This document shows positions 1 to 9,378 of a stretch of DNA of 64,000 nucleotides, one piece after another. The number at the start of each line of letters is the position of its first letter. Position 1 is the stretch's first letter. A program made the position numbers and the translations under genes. Under the pieces are notes generated by a model. The model was not told where the DNA came from and ran no database searches. It saw only the letters and a program-made list of their open reading frames with translations. This stretch comes from Staphylococcus epidermidis (lineage in GTDB: Bacteria > Bacillota > Bacilli > Staphylococcales > Staphylococcaceae). The DNA lies in the NCBI RefSeq assembly GCF_006742205.1, contig NZ_AP019721.1, positions 434,001 to 498,000 on the forward strand. The letters run 5' to 3'.

Positions 1-1
1 T

Positions 2-463
2 AGTACATTGGGTGGTACATCTGTCATTGCACGTATCATTTCAAAATATAGTGAGATGAAGACGTCACAAGCACTACTTATATTAGATGCAATCATCGTG
101 TTATCATTTATCGTTGTTTTACCTATAACGAATGTATTATATACTATTGTGATGCTATTTATTGTTGAAAAATCAATGTCTTTTGTTGTTGAAGGATTTA
201 ATCCTAAAAAAGCTGTGACAGTTATTTCAAAATATAATAAAGAAATCAGTGCTGATATATATGAAATGACTGGAAGAGGGGCAACCTTATTAAGTGGTAA
301 AGGTGCTTACCAAAAAAGTGATACAGAAGTTCTATATGCCGTGGTATCCCAAAATCAAGTTGGAGCAATAAAAAAGATTGTTAATCAATATGATGAAAAT
401 GCCTTTTTAGTGATTCATGATGTGCGTGATGTCTTAGGTAATGGATTTATTAATATTAAATAA
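2..463 (+). CDS. YitT family membrane protein, C-terminal part (5-prime end outside window)
   Basis: The reading frame is open from the window edge, so the upstream part of the gene is missing. The visible roughly 153 residues contain two hydrophobic segments (about residues 25-50 of the visible part) followed by a soluble tail with the DUF2179 look: a region around EISADIYEMTGRGATLL and a later YAVVSQNQVGAIKKIV segment. This arrangement (membrane core, then a C-terminal ligand-binding-like DUF2179 domain) is that of YitT/YvjA proteins, whose substrate is not established. A TTG at position 8 lies inside the gene and is not its start. The family call rests on the tail and is fairly secure; function is unknown. 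Confidence 0.75.
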   Translation, partial: STLGGTSVIARIISKYSEMKTSQALLILDAIIVLSFIVVLPITNVLYTIVMLFIVEKSMSFVVEGFNPKKAVTVISKYNKEISADIYEMTGRGATLLSGKGAYQKSDTEVLYAVVSQNQVGAIKKIVNQYDENAFLVIHDVRDVLGNGFINIK

Positions 464-545
464 GATTTAATAAATTGAGCCAATTACTCAATGTTTAGAC
501 GCTGATGGTTTAAAATGGTTATAGATTGAGGAGGTTGGCACATTC

Positions 546-1526
546 ATGTTTAAAAAGATTGCTACTATACTAGGTTCGACATTATTTGGTACAGTTTTAT
601 TCGCAAAAGTGAAAGAAAAGCGTAGTTATAAAAGTTTTTTACAAGAGAAAATGATTAGAATATCAGGAATGAAAAAGACATTTGAAAGTATAGATGACGC
701 GAAAAAAGCTTTGAATGAGACTAAATATCAAACTGCAGGTAAATATAATGGAACAACATATGAATTTAAGCATAAAGTTCAAATAAGAGATTATTATGGT
801 TCTTTAGTCTATGTTGTTAATGATCATGGTCTTCCAGATCAACGCACGGTCTTATATGTACATGGAGGCGCATGGTTCCAAGATCCTTTGGAAAATCATT
901 TTGAATATTTAGACTTACTCGTTGATGCGCTCGATGCTAGGGTGATTATGCCCGTATATCCTAAAATACCACACAGAGATTATCGTACGACATTTGAATT
1001 ATTAACAAAAATATATAAGCGATTACTGACTAAAATTGATGAACCTGAAAACTTGGTCATCATTGGAGATTCAGCCGGGGGACAAATTGCATTAGCTTTT
1101 GCACAAATGTTAAAAAAAGAGCAACTGAGTCAACCTGGCCATATTGTTCTTATTTCACCGGTGCTTGATGCGACATTTAAGAATCCAGAAGCAAGAAAAT
1201 ATGAAAAAGAAGATCCAATGCTTGGAATTGATGGCAGTAAATATCTTGTAGAGTTATGGGCTGGTGATGCACCACTAGATGACTATAAGATGTCTCCAAT
1301 GAATGGTGATTTAGAAGGCCTAGGACATATTACACTTACTGTAGGAACCAAAGAAACATTATATCCTGATGCAGTTAAGTTCTCTCACATGTTAAATGAT
1401 AAAGGAATAAAGCATCAGTTTATCCCAGGTTACAATTTATTTCATATTTATCCCTTATTCCCTATCCCAGAACGCCAACGCTTTTTAGAACAGCTAAAAA
1501 AAATCATTGTCACAAAAGAGTTATAA
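546..1526 (+). CDS. alpha/beta hydrolase (esterase/lipase-like, HSL type)
   Basis: A 326-residue serine hydrolase. The oxyanion-hole motif HGGAW is at residues 106-110 and the nucleophile elbow GDSAGG has its serine at about 176, the combination seen in hormone-sensitive-lipase-like esterases. A late histidine in the YNLFHIYP segment is a plausible third triad member. The N terminus has a hydrophobic stretch (residues 5-20) that may anchor the enzyme or serve as an uncleaved signal. The ATG at 546 is supported by a GAGGAGGT ribosome-binding site at 528-535. The substrate cannot be told from sequence; short-chain or lipid esters are likely by family. It ends before a bidirectional terminator shared with the convergent small membrane gene. 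Confidence 0.8.
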   Translation: MFKKIATILGSTLFGTVLFAKVKEKRSYKSFLQEKMIRISGMKKTFESIDDAKKALNETKYQTAGKYNGTTYEFKHKVQIRDYYGSLVYVVNDHGLPDQRTVLYVHGGAWFQDPLENHFEYLDLLVDALDARVIMPVYPKIPHRDYRTTFELLTKIYKRLLTKIDEPENLVIIGDSAGGQIALAFAQMLKKEQLSQPGHIVLISPVLDATFKNPEARKYEKEDPMLGIDGSKYLVELWAGDAPLDDYKMSPMNGDLEGLGHITLTVGTKETLYPDAVKFSHMLNDKGIKHQFIPGYNLFHIYPLFPIPERQRFLEQLKKIIVTKEL

Positions 1527-1580
1527 TCAAATGAGATGCGGATACTTAATGAAAAGTTATAATTATGTATTCCCAAAAAT

Positions 1581-1628
1581 AAAGCGAACTCTTGTTATCA
1601 ATAGTATTGATAACTCGAATTCGCTTTT
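1581..1628. terminator. bidirectional terminator between convergent genes
   Basis: A near-perfect inverted repeat pairs 1581-1602 with 1606-1627 and is flanked by A-rich and T-rich ends, so it can act on both strands. The last codons of the minus-strand small membrane gene lie inside the hairpin, ending at 1598. Confidence 0.8.
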
Positions 1629-1915
1629 TTAATATGTTTATTATTTTTATATGCTTCGTTTATATTTACAGCTTTATATTCAGAGTTTGAAAATGAGTGT
1701 GCTTTTGTATTGTTTGACTCATTATTTGATGACGTAACATCTTCGTTACTGTTTCTTGAAGTATTGTTGATACGAGAGTGATCAGTATCTAGAACAGAAT
1801 TACTCATGTCTTTACCACTTAAACTTCCAATAAGTATAAATGCGAGGTAAATACTACAAATAATTAAAATAATTGCTAGATAGATGCCAACAGCAAGTTT
1901 AACTGACTTCTCCAT
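1598..1915 (-). CDS. small single-pass membrane protein of unknown function
   Basis: A 105-residue protein with a short basic N terminus, one strongly hydrophobic segment at about residues 8-32 and a long polar tail rich in Ser and Asn (about residues 40-75) and Lys. The topology suggests an N-terminal anchor with the polar tail either outside the cell or in the cytoplasm. An AGGAGG ribosome-binding site lies just before the ATG, which supports a real gene. Its stop codon sits in the shared terminator hairpin. I recognise no family. It is divergent from the cap operon, about 450 bp away, but nothing else ties it to capsule formation. Confidence 0.6.
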   Translation of the reverse strand: MEKSVKLAVGIYLAIILIICSIYLAFILIGSLSGKDMSNSVLDTDHSRINNTSRNSNEDVTSSNNESNNTKAHSFSNSEYKAVNINEAYKNNKHIKKANSSYQYY

Positions 1916-1925
1916 ACCTCTCCTC

Positions 1926-2362
1926 CTAAAGTCGTAATATCTTTCATATATAATGTAACATCGTTGTTTTAATCTAATGTAAATTATAAGTAAATTTATT
2001 ATGACCCAACTATGATAAGCTATAATTATTGTGATTAGCGTAATTTAATTCTGTGAAATTTAATTTGTATTCACAAAAAATTGTTATTATGGTATGAATT
2101 TACATAAATTTACGTTAACATAACATTGATTTAAAGTTTTTAAAACTGAATCAATATCGAAGTGATAGTCTACTACTAGCAAAAGATTAAGCCATTTATA
2201 GTAGATGTCTTAAATATGTAGAATATTAAATTAACAAATGGTTAATTTATTTATATTTGATGATTTAAGGTTATTTAACTATCTTTAAAATTTACAATTT
2301 AATATTAAAAAGATTTATAAGTATCATGATTTACATACATAAGAAAAGAGAGGTAAAGCAGA
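1926..2362. other. 437-bp AT-rich intergenic region upstream of cap operon
   Basis: No ORF with a ribosome-binding site is seen. It must hold the divergent promoters for the small membrane gene and capB. I see several weak TTGTAT/TATGGT-like pairs near 2066-2095 but none I would call with confidence. An AGAGG-type ribosome-binding site at 2349-2353 serves the TTG start of capB. Confidence 0.4.
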
Positions 2363-3520
2363 TTGTTACTCATTATAGCGTGTGTTGCGCTTATTCTCTG
2401 GCTAGGAATTAAAGAGAAGAAGCGTCATGCAAATCGACTTGAAAAAATTCCATTACGTATTAACATAAATGGAATTCGTGGGAAATCTACGATTACTCGG
2501 ATGGCTTACAGTGTTCTACGTGAGGATAAGTATAGAGTTATTGGTAAGACAACAGGAACAGATGCACGAATGCTTTATTGGTTTACTGAAAAGGAATATC
2601 CAGTAATCAGAAAACCACAAGGCGCCAACATTGGAGAACAACGAGATATTATTCGTAAGGTGGTTAAACAAAAAGCAAATGCCCTAGTTAATGAGTGTAT
2701 GGCTGTAAATCCAGATTATCAAATTACCTTTCAAAATGATTTAGTAAAAGCAAATATCGGTGTAATTGTTAATGTGATGGAAGACCATATGGATGTCTTA
2801 GGACCGACACTTAAAGATGTAGCGCAAGCTTTTACTGCAACAATTCCATATAACGGGAAATTAGTTGTAATGAAAGATAACTATACTAGTTTCTTTGCAA
2901 AGGAAGCTAAAAAGCGTAATTCAGAACTCATTGTTGTAGATAAAGACGTCATACCAGAATCATATTTACGGAAGTTCGATTATTTAGTATTTCCTGATAA
3001 TGTAGCTATTGTGTTAGGAATAGCGCAAGCAGTTGGTGTAGATGAAGAAACTGCATTACAAGGTATGTTAAATGCACCAGCCGATCCAGGTGCTGTTAGA
3101 ATTAAATATTTCCATGCAAATCGCACAAAAAATGTATTTGTTAATGCATTCGCTGCTAATGAACCGCAGTCTACAAAAGCGATTTTGAATAAAGTGGAAT
3201 CATATAATTATCCATACGATAAGAAAATAATCATTCTCAATTGTCGTTCAGATAGGGTTGATAGAACACAACTGTTTGTTGATAACTTTTTAGGTGAAGT
3301 CGATTACGATGTTCTCATTTGTACAGGAAAAAGTACACAAATGGTGACACAGTTTATGGAAACAATGCCAGAAAAAACATATATCAATTATGAAGGACGA
3401 GACTTTGTAGAGATTGAAAAAGGTATTCTACATGAAGCTGAGAATGCACTTGTATTTTGTGTAGGAAACATCCACGGCCCGGGTGGTAGAATAGCGGAAT
3501 TCATAGAAGGGATAGAATAA
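2363..3520 (+). CDS. capB: poly-gamma-glutamate synthase subunit PgsB/CapB
   Basis: A 385-residue Mur-ligase-like ATP-dependent amide ligase that polymerises glutamate through the gamma-carboxyl. An N-terminal hydrophobic anchor (residues 1-16) is followed by the nucleotide-binding loop GIRGKST at 37-43 and a VMEDHMDVLGPT segment typical of CapB. The length is close to the family norm. The start is a TTG with an AGAGG ribosome-binding site about 9 nt upstream; no better ATG lies nearby. It is the first gene of a tight operon (next gene 1 nt downstream). With CapC and CapA it forms the membrane synthase for surface poly-gamma-glutamate, which in S. epidermidis protects against salt and innate immunity. 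Confidence 0.95.
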   Translation: MLLIIACVALILWLGIKEKKRHANRLEKIPLRININGIRGKSTITRMAYSVLREDKYRVIGKTTGTDARMLYWFTEKEYPVIRKPQGANIGEQRDIIRKVVKQKANALVNECMAVNPDYQITFQNDLVKANIGVIVNVMEDHMDVLGPTLKDVAQAFTATIPYNGKLVVMKDNYTSFFAKEAKKRNSELIVVDKDVIPESYLRKFDYLVFPDNVAIVLGIAQAVGVDEETALQGMLNAPADPGAVRIKYFHANRTKNVFVNAFAANEPQSTKAILNKVESYNYPYDKKIIILNCRSDRVDRTQLFVDNFLGEVDYDVLICTGKSTQMVTQFMETMPEKTYINYEGRDFVEIEKGILHEAENALVFCVGNIHGPGGRIAEFIEGIE

Positions 3521-3521
3521 A

Positions 3522-3974
3522 ATGATAGGTTCAGAATTATATTTCTCCTTATTCGTAGGTGTCGTACTCAGTTTGATATTTGCTGAGAAATTTGGGATTA
3601 ATCCAGCAGGGTTAGTCGTTCCAGGTTATTTAGCTTTGATTTTTGATCAACCGATCATGTTGTTATCAGTATTAATCATTAGTTGCTTAACTTATTTTAT
3701 CGTAAGCAACGGTATTAGTAAGTGGGTTATTTTATATGGTAGAAGAAAATTCGCTGCCATGATACTGACAGGAATGGTGATTAAATTTATATTTGATCTC
3801 TTGTACCCATTGACCCCATTTGAAATGGTTGAAGTTTCAGGTATAGGTGTTGTCATTCCTGGTATTATTGCGAATACAATTCAAAAACAAGGTGTAGTCA
3901 TTACACTTTCTACAACAATGTTATTAACATGTATTACATATATCATCTTATTTTTATATAGTTTTATTAATTAA
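3522..3974 (+). CDS. capC: poly-gamma-glutamate synthase subunit PgsC/CapC
   Basis: A 150-residue, almost entirely hydrophobic protein with about four to five membrane segments and the conserved GINPAGLVVPGYLAL stretch near residue 25. CapC pairs with CapB to form the polymerising core in the membrane. It starts 1 nt after the capB stop, which implies translational coupling. Length and order (B then C then A) match the cap/pgs operons of staphylococci and bacilli. Confidence 0.95.
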   Translation: MIGSELYFSLFVGVVLSLIFAEKFGINPAGLVVPGYLALIFDQPIMLLSVLIISCLTYFIVSNGISKWVILYGRRKFAAMILTGMVIKFIFDLLYPLTPFEMVEVSGIGVVIPGIIANTIQKQGVVITLSTTMLLTCITYIILFLYSFIN

Positions 3975-3997
3975 TCACGAACAAGGAGCGCGTACTA

Positions 3998-5071
3998 ATG
4001 ACAAAGAAAAAACGTTTATCGCCTAGTGAGTGGTTGCTTAAACAATCTAAAAGACATAAAAGGAAAAATACACTTTACACGGCAATTGTACTTTTAGTAG
4101 CGTTAGTTCTACTCATATTTGCTGTTAAATCAATACAAGTAGAACCTGTAAAAAGTGATACGAGAGACAAAGATAGCATTCGTATCACCTATTTAGGTAA
4201 CGTCACTTTAAATAAACATATTCGACAAACTAACTTGAATGATGTTTTTAAAGGTATTCAAGATACTTTAGATCATAGTGATTTTTCAACAGGTTCATTA
4301 ATAGTAAATGATTTTTCACGAAATCAAAAAGATAACATAAATAAAAATATTGAAAATATCATGTTTCTACGCAAGCATAATGTTAAAAGTGTTAACTTAA
4401 TCAACGAATCTATGGATAATATTCAAGCGACAGCAATGATGAGAAAAATAGATTCCCAAGCAGGTTATAATTTTTTAACAGGTAATGGTTCAAATCCAAT
4501 TAATAGTAAAACTGTACAACAAGACATTAAAGGTAAAAAAATAGCTAATGTTTCATTTACCGATATCGAATCTAACTATACTAACTCTTTAAAAAACACG
4601 ACGTCAATTAGTTTAGATCCAGATATATTTTATCCTTTAATAAAAAAATTAAAGGAAAATAATGATTACGTCGTAGTCAATGTAGATTGGGGGATACCTA
4701 ATGAACGAAATGTGACTACACGTCAAAAAGAATATGCACATGCGTTAGCGAATGCTGGTGCAGATGTCATTATTGGTCATAATACAGTTATTCAAAAAGT
4801 TGAAAATTATAAGCGAACGCCTATTTTTTATAGTTTAGGTAACACAACGTCTGATAACTTCTTATCAAAAAATCAGAAAGGAATGATTGTACAACAAGAC
4901 TGGAAAGGTTCGCATAATCAGTTCCATATCACACCAATTCAATCAAAAGATGGAAAAATCTCTAAAGATAATATGAATAAAATGGATCATATTCGATTCA
5001 AAAATAACATTAAAGATAAATCAATTGATTTAAAATCTGATCAAAATGGAGGTTATACTTTTGAATATTAA
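3998..5071 (+). CDS. capA: poly-gamma-glutamate biosynthesis protein PgsA/CapA
   Basis: A 357-residue protein with a basic N terminus, one membrane anchor at about residues 25-45 and an extracellular domain of the metallophosphatase-like CapA fold; GADVIIGHNTVIQKVE (about residues 251-266) and YSLGN are the telling motifs. CapA is thought to help carry or extend the polymer across the membrane. An AAGGAG ribosome-binding site precedes the ATG. The gene overlaps the start of the small capE gene by 11 bp. Confidence 0.93.
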   Translation: MTKKKRLSPSEWLLKQSKRHKRKNTLYTAIVLLVALVLLIFAVKSIQVEPVKSDTRDKDSIRITYLGNVTLNKHIRQTNLNDVFKGIQDTLDHSDFSTGSLIVNDFSRNQKDNINKNIENIMFLRKHNVKSVNLINESMDNIQATAMMRKIDSQAGYNFLTGNGSNPINSKTVQQDIKGKKIANVSFTDIESNYTNSLKNTTSISLDPDIFYPLIKKLKENNDYVVVNVDWGIPNERNVTTRQKEYAHALANAGADVIIGHNTVIQKVENYKRTPIFYSLGNTTSDNFLSKNQKGMIVQQDWKGSHNQFHITPIQSKDGKISKDNMNKMDHIRFKNNIKDKSIDLKSDQNGGYTFEY

Positions 5072-5222
5072 AAAGCATTGGTTACAAATTGTTGTAGTCA
5101 TTCTTGTAGTTGTTATCTTTTTATTAGTTACTTTCGCTAGGGCAAATGAAGGTTTAGATAATTATGAGCAACATGAATTAAATAATGGTGAACAGCAATA
5201 TCTTTCAAAAGGGGCAAGCTAA
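5061..5222 (+). CDS. capE: small cap operon protein PgsE/CapE-like (53 aa)
   Basis: This short gene is easy to miss. A TTG at 5061 has a GGAGG ribosome-binding site at 5048-5052 (8 nt spacing) inside the end of capA, and the frame runs 53 residues to a TAA at 5220-5222. The product has a basic start, one membrane segment (about residues 8-26) and a short polar tail rich in Glu, Asn and Gln. Size, topology and position match the PgsE/CapE accessory peptides of Bacillus cap operons, which stimulate polymer synthesis. The overlap with capA and the 2-nt gap to capD argue for translational coupling. Identity is inferred from position and shape, not from strong sequence identity. Confidence 0.75.
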   Translation: MNIKKHWLQIVVVILVVVIFLLVTFARANEGLDNYEQHELNNGEQQYLSKGAS

Positions 5223-5224
5223 TT

Positions 5225-6829
5225 ATGAATATATATAATAAAGTGACATTATCTGTCATTTTAGTTATAACAATTATCATTTCGTTCCTCTTTTATTTTT
5301 ATACAACAGAGAAAAAAGTGGACAAAGATAAATTGTATGAAAACAAAATTACAAATCATAAACAAGCAGGTAAACCTAAAAATTATGGTGTCGCATCTAA
5401 TAATAAAATAGCTACGAAAGTCGGAAATAAGATTATTGAAGATGGTGGAAATGCGGTTGATGCGGCAATAGGTGTTTCTTATGCACTAGCAGTGACAGAA
5501 CCTCATTCATCAGGACTAGGAGGTGGCGGTGCGACACTTACATATAATGGTAAAGAGAATGAAACGCCTAAAGCTTATGAATATAAAACAATGTCCTCAT
5601 ATGAATATAAAGAAGGCGACAAAATTGGAGTTCCTGGCTTCGTGAGAGGATTACATGATATGCACGCGAAAGAAGGAAAAATGGATGAGAAAAAGATTTT
5701 AGATTACGTTATTCCGCTTGCTAAAGATGGTTTTGAGGTAGATTCAGAACTAGAAAGAAGTTTGAAATTATATGGTCGTGATATTGATCACAACTCACCA
5801 TTCTATAAAGGAAATAAAAGTGTTCGCGAAGGAGATATTGTAAAACAAGATAAACTCGCTAATACATTAACTAAAATCAAAGATAAAGGTCCTGATTACT
5901 TCTATGAAGATATTGGTAAAAGTGTTTCAAAACAATTAGATAATAAATTAACTGAAAGAGATTTCAAAGAATTTAAAACAGAAGAAAAAGAAGCGGTAAG
6001 TACTGATTATAAGAATAATCAAGTGTATTCAGCACCTAATCCTTTAGGAGGCACATTAATGCTTCAAGGATTGAAAATTGATGAAAAAGAAAATGTAGAC
6101 AATATGGATCGCAATAATTTTATCACAGCAATGATTAAATCACGTGATGTTATGTATAAGAATAGAGACATTGTTAATGGTAATGAGCCTAGTAATGAAC
6201 AACATCTGACTGATGATTATTTACTTGGTGAACTTAACAAAGTTAATATTGGTGAAAACACAGATAATGGCAGTGATTTTGATCAAATTAGAACGGATAA
6301 TACAAGTACAACCCATTTTGTAGTTATTGATAAGAATGGTAAGTTAGCAAGTACGACTAATACACTATCCAGTTACTTTGGGACAGGAGACTATATGAAA
6401 GAGGGCTTCTATATGAATAACTCTTTAGGCGACTTTAGTAAGGATAAATCAAGTCCTAATCATGGTGAACCTCACAAGGCGCCTAGATCATTTATTTCTC
6501 CGTCAGTAATTGTTGGCCCTAATTTCTATATGGGTATTGGTACACCAGGTGGGAACAAGATTCCAACAATTCTTAATGAAGTGATTGTCGATTATTTAAA
6601 CAGTGATGGTTCATTACAAGAATCTATTAATAAACCAAGATTTTATAATGACGGCGGCACGATATTTTACGAAAATGCTATGACTGATGAAGATATAAAT
6701 ATCTTTAAAAGTCTTGGTTATGGTGTTGAAGAAAAGCATAATGATCCAAACTTTGGCAGTGTCCAAGGTGCTGTTTATGATAAAGATAAAAATACTGTAG
6801 ATGTCGGTCATGATGTAGGTAACCGTTAA
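5225..6829 (+). CDS. capD: CapD gamma-glutamyltransferase (poly-gamma-glutamate depolymerase/anchoring)
   Basis: A 534-residue GGT-family enzyme. An N-terminal membrane segment (about 8-26) is followed by the gamma-glutamyltransferase fold. DGGNAVDAAIGVSYALAVTEP (split over about 73-93) and SGLGGGG are classic. The TTHF motif at 362-365 supplies the catalytic threonine, which becomes the new N terminus after autocleavage and attacks the gamma-glutamyl bond. Known CapD enzymes cut poly-gamma-glutamate and, in B. anthracis, join it to peptidoglycan. It is the last gene of the cap operon and is followed by a strong terminator. Confidence 0.93.
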   Translation: MNIYNKVTLSVILVITIIISFLFYFYTTEKKVDKDKLYENKITNHKQAGKPKNYGVASNNKIATKVGNKIIEDGGNAVDAAIGVSYALAVTEPHSSGLGGGGATLTYNGKENETPKAYEYKTMSSYEYKEGDKIGVPGFVRGLHDMHAKEGKMDEKKILDYVIPLAKDGFEVDSELERSLKLYGRDIDHNSPFYKGNKSVREGDIVKQDKLANTLTKIKDKGPDYFYEDIGKSVSKQLDNKLTERDFKEFKTEEKEAVSTDYKNNQVYSAPNPLGGTLMLQGLKIDEKENVDNMDRNNFITAMIKSRDVMYKNRDIVNGNEPSNEQHLTDDYLLGELNKVNIGENTDNGSDFDQIRTDNTSTTHFVVIDKNGKLASTTNTLSSYFGTGDYMKEGFYMNNSLGDFSKDKSSPNHGEPHKAPRSFISPSVIVGPNFYMGIGTPGGNKIPTILNEVIVDYLNSDGSLQESINKPRFYNDGGTIFYENAMTDEDINIFKSLGYGVEEKHNDPNFGSVQGAVYDKDKNTVDVGHDVGNR

Positions 6830-6848
6830 AATAAATACTTAATTTAAT

Positions 6849-6892
6849 AAGCACCTTAAATGAGTAATGAAAACATTTAAGGTGCTTTTTTG
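6849..6892 (+). terminator. Rho-independent terminator of the cap operon
   Basis: A perfect 14-bp stem pairs 6849-6862 (AAGCACCTTAAATG) with 6874-6887 and is followed by a T run. Confidence 0.9.
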
Positions 6893-6987
6893 TGTGTATT
6901 AAATTATAAATTTTATATACATATTTATTTGTTTTCAAGTTTAACGATAAAAATAACTTAAATATGAATATAATTTAAGACAATTTT

Positions 6988-7014
6988 TTGACAAAGAGTG
7001 TAAGCGTATACAAT
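6988..7014 (+). promoter_or_regulatory. rbs promoter with overlapping cre-like/LacI-type operator
   Basis: TTGACA at 6988-6993 is a perfect -35. The 14-mer TGTAAGCGTATACA at 6999-7012 matches the catabolite-responsive element TGWAARCGYTWNCW at all but one position and sits between the -35 and a TACAAT-like -10 near 7009-7014. The spacing to that -10 is short (15 nt), so the exact -10 is uncertain. The site could serve CcpA or a LacI-family ribose repressor; no rbsR gene lies in this window. Confidence 0.55.
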
Positions 7015-7084
7015 GAATGAAAGAAGTAGTATGATGATTGAGTGGAAGAATTACATATAAAAATGAAATATATAGAGGTGTCTT

Positions 7085-7966
7085 ATGGACTTTATAGCTA
7101 TTTTAATCGGATTAGGGCCACTATTAGGCTGGGGATTATTTCCAACTATCGCTTCTAAGTTTGGTGGACGTCCAGTCAATCAAATCTTTGGTGCTACTGT
7201 TGGTACTTTGATCTTCGCAATTGTTCTAGCACTATTTAAAGGTATAGGTTTACCAGGAGGTATGGCATTAGTATTTTCGCTCATATCAGGTGCAGGATGG
7301 GCATTTGGTCAAATTATTACTTTTAAAGCGTTCGAATTAGTAGGTTCATCAAGAGCGATGCCAATTACTACTGCATTTCAATTACTTGGTGCATCTTTAT
7401 GGGGCGTTTTTGCGCTTGGCAACTGGCCCGGTATAACAAACAAAATCATTGGATTTCTAGCTTTACTCGTAATTCTTATAGGTGCACGTATGACTGTATG
7501 GACTGAAACAAAACAACAAGAATATAGTAAAAATCTACGAAGTGCAGTGCTCTTATTACTTGTAGGTGAAATTGGCTATTGGATATATTCTGCTGCACCT
7601 CAAGCAACAGATATTGGTGGATTTAAAGCTTTTTTACCTCAAGCTATAGGGATGGTCATTGTGGCTGTCATCTATGCGTTGATGAATATGTCTAAAGGTA
7701 ATGCTTTTAAAGAGAAAGTAAGTTGGCAACAAATAATATCCGGATTTTTCTTTGCGTTTGCTGCTTTAACTTATTTAATTTCAGCACAACCTAATATGAA
7801 TGGTTTAGCAACAGGATTTGTTCTATCTCAAACATCTGTAGTATTAGCAACGCTAACAGGCATTTTTTTCTTAAATCAGAAAAAAACATCAAAAGAATTA
7901 ATGATTACAATTGTGGGATTAGTTCTTATTTTAGTTGCAGCATCAATTACAGTGTTTATTAAATAA
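7085..7966 (+). CDS. rbsU: GRP-family sugar uptake protein RbsU (ribose)
   Basis: A 293-residue transporter of the glucose/ribose porter (GRP, GlcU-like) group with about ten membrane segments and the typical opening ILIGLGPLLGWGLFPTIA. The family includes GlcU (glucose) and staphylococcal RbsU. Immediate linkage to rbsD and rbsK makes ribose the likely substrate. An AGAGGTG ribosome-binding site precedes the ATG. It is first in an rbsU-rbsD-rbsK operon behind a cre-containing promoter. Confidence 0.88.
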   Translation: MDFIAILIGLGPLLGWGLFPTIASKFGGRPVNQIFGATVGTLIFAIVLALFKGIGLPGGMALVFSLISGAGWAFGQIITFKAFELVGSSRAMPITTAFQLLGASLWGVFALGNWPGITNKIIGFLALLVILIGARMTVWTETKQQEYSKNLRSAVLLLLVGEIGYWIYSAAPQATDIGGFKAFLPQAIGMVIVAVIYALMNMSKGNAFKEKVSWQQIISGFFFAFAALTYLISAQPNMNGLATGFVLSQTSVVLATLTGIFFLNQKKTSKELMITIVGLVLILVAASITVFIK

Positions 7967-7987
7967 TATTAAGAAGGGACGAATAAG

Positions 7988-8392
7988 ATGAAGAAAACAG
8001 CAGTATTAAATAGTCACATTTCAAGCGCAATCTCCACACTAGGTCACTATGATTTATTAACGATTAATGATGCGGGTATGCCTATACCTAATGATGACAA
8101 ACGTATAGATTTAGCAGTGACTAAGTCATTGCCACGTTTCATTGATGTGTTGGAGACAGTGTTAACTGAAATGGAAATACAAAAAGTATATTTAGCAGAA
8201 GAAATTAAAACTGCGAATGCACAGCAATTAAAAGCAATTAAGAAATTAATCAATGATGATGTAGAAATTAAATTTATTGCGCATTCTGAGATGAAAGAAA
8301 TGTTAAAATCTCCTTTAAATAAAGGGAATATACGTACTGGTGAAATCACTCCTTTTTCTAACATTATCCTAGAATCTAATGTGACTTTTTAA
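7988..8392 (+). CDS. rbsD: D-ribose pyranase RbsD
   Basis: A 134-residue protein that interconverts the pyranose and furanose forms of D-ribose so that ribokinase can act. It has the family start [20 protein letters not shown] (the His at about 20 is the conserved active-site residue) and the HSEMKEML and [14 protein letters not shown] segments. Length is exactly as expected. It lies 21 nt after rbsU with its own GAAGGGA ribosome-binding site and is followed 53 nt later by rbsK. Confidence 0.95.
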   Translation: MKKTAVLNSHISSAISTLGHYDLLTINDAGMPIPNDDKRIDLAVTKSLPRFIDVLETVLTEMEIQKVYLAEEIKTANAQQLKAIKKLINDDVEIKFIAHSEMKEMLKSPLNKGNIRTGEITPFSNIILESNVTF

Positions 8393-8445
8393 GCTTAATA
8401 GTCATGTGATTGTGCTTTTAAAAAGATAAAGTAGGTGAAGTTGAA

Positions 8446-9369
8446 ATGAATAAAAATAAAGTGATTGTAATTGGATCAACAAATGTAGATAAATTTCTTA
8501 ATGTTAAAAGGTTTCCAAAACCCGGTGAGACATTACATATTAATCAAGCTCAAAAGGAGTTTGGTGGGGGCAAGGGAGCCAATCAAGCCATAGCAGCTAG
8601 TAGATTAGCAGCAGATACAACATTTATCAGTAAAGTTGGTAAAGATGGCAATGCCAACTTTATATTGGAAGATTTCAAAAAAGCAGGTATTCATACACAA
8701 TATATTTTAACTTCAGAAAGTGAAGAAACTGGGCAAGCATTTATCACTGTTGATGAAGCAGGACAAAATACGATTCTTGTTTACGGTGGTGCGAATATGA
8801 CATTAAGTGCAACTGATGTTGAGATGAGTGCGGATGCGTTTATTGGTGCAGACTTTGTTGTAGCGCAGCTTGAAGTTCCATTTGAGGCGATAGAACAAGC
8901 ATTTAAAATTGCTCGTAAACAAAATATCACTACTGTATTAAATCCTGCACCGGCAATTGAATTGCCTAAGTCACTTTTAGAGTTAACTGATATAATTATT
9001 CCAAACGAAACGGAAGCAGAATTATTAACAGGTATTTCAATCAATAATGAAAGTGATATGAAAGAAACAGCAACATATTTTCTCGATTTAGGTATATCTG
9101 CAGTATTAATTACTTTAGGGGAGCAAGGCACGTATTGTGCATATCAAGAACAATACAAAATGATTCCTGCGTGTAATGTAAAAGCAATAGATACGACAGC
9201 AGCAGGAGATACATTTATAGGTGCTTTTTTAAGTGAGTTAAATAAAGATTTGAGTAATATAGAATCGGCTATTCGACTTGCAAATCAAGCGTCGTCTCTA
9301 ACGGTACAACGAAAAGGAGCACAAGCTTCTATACCAACACGTAAAGAAGTAGAGGCAGAATATAATTAA
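8446..9369 (+). CDS. rbsK: ribokinase
   Basis: A 307-residue PfkB-family kinase that phosphorylates ribose to ribose 5-phosphate. The N-terminal GSTNVDKFLNVKRFPKPGET, the substrate-site GGGKGANQA (about residues 41-49) and the C-terminal anion-hole motif DTTAAGDTFIG (about 247-257, catalytic Asp after GAG-like loop) are all present. It is the last gene of the rbs operon and is followed by a terminator. Confidence 0.96.
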   Translation: MNKNKVIVIGSTNVDKFLNVKRFPKPGETLHINQAQKEFGGGKGANQAIAASRLAADTTFISKVGKDGNANFILEDFKKAGIHTQYILTSESEETGQAFITVDEAGQNTILVYGGANMTLSATDVEMSADAFIGADFVVAQLEVPFEAIEQAFKIARKQNITTVLNPAPAIELPKSLLELTDIIIPNETEAELLTGISINNESDMKETATYFLDLGISAVLITLGEQGTYCAYQEQYKMIPACNVKAIDTTAAGDTFIGAFLSELNKDLSNIESAIRLANQASSLTVQRKGAQASIPTRKEVEAEYN

Positions 9370-9378
9370 TGAAATAAG

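Noticed and set aside
6614-6938. Two minus-strand frames over the capD end and terminator
   Set aside because: Shadows of capD; one crosses the terminator hairpin.
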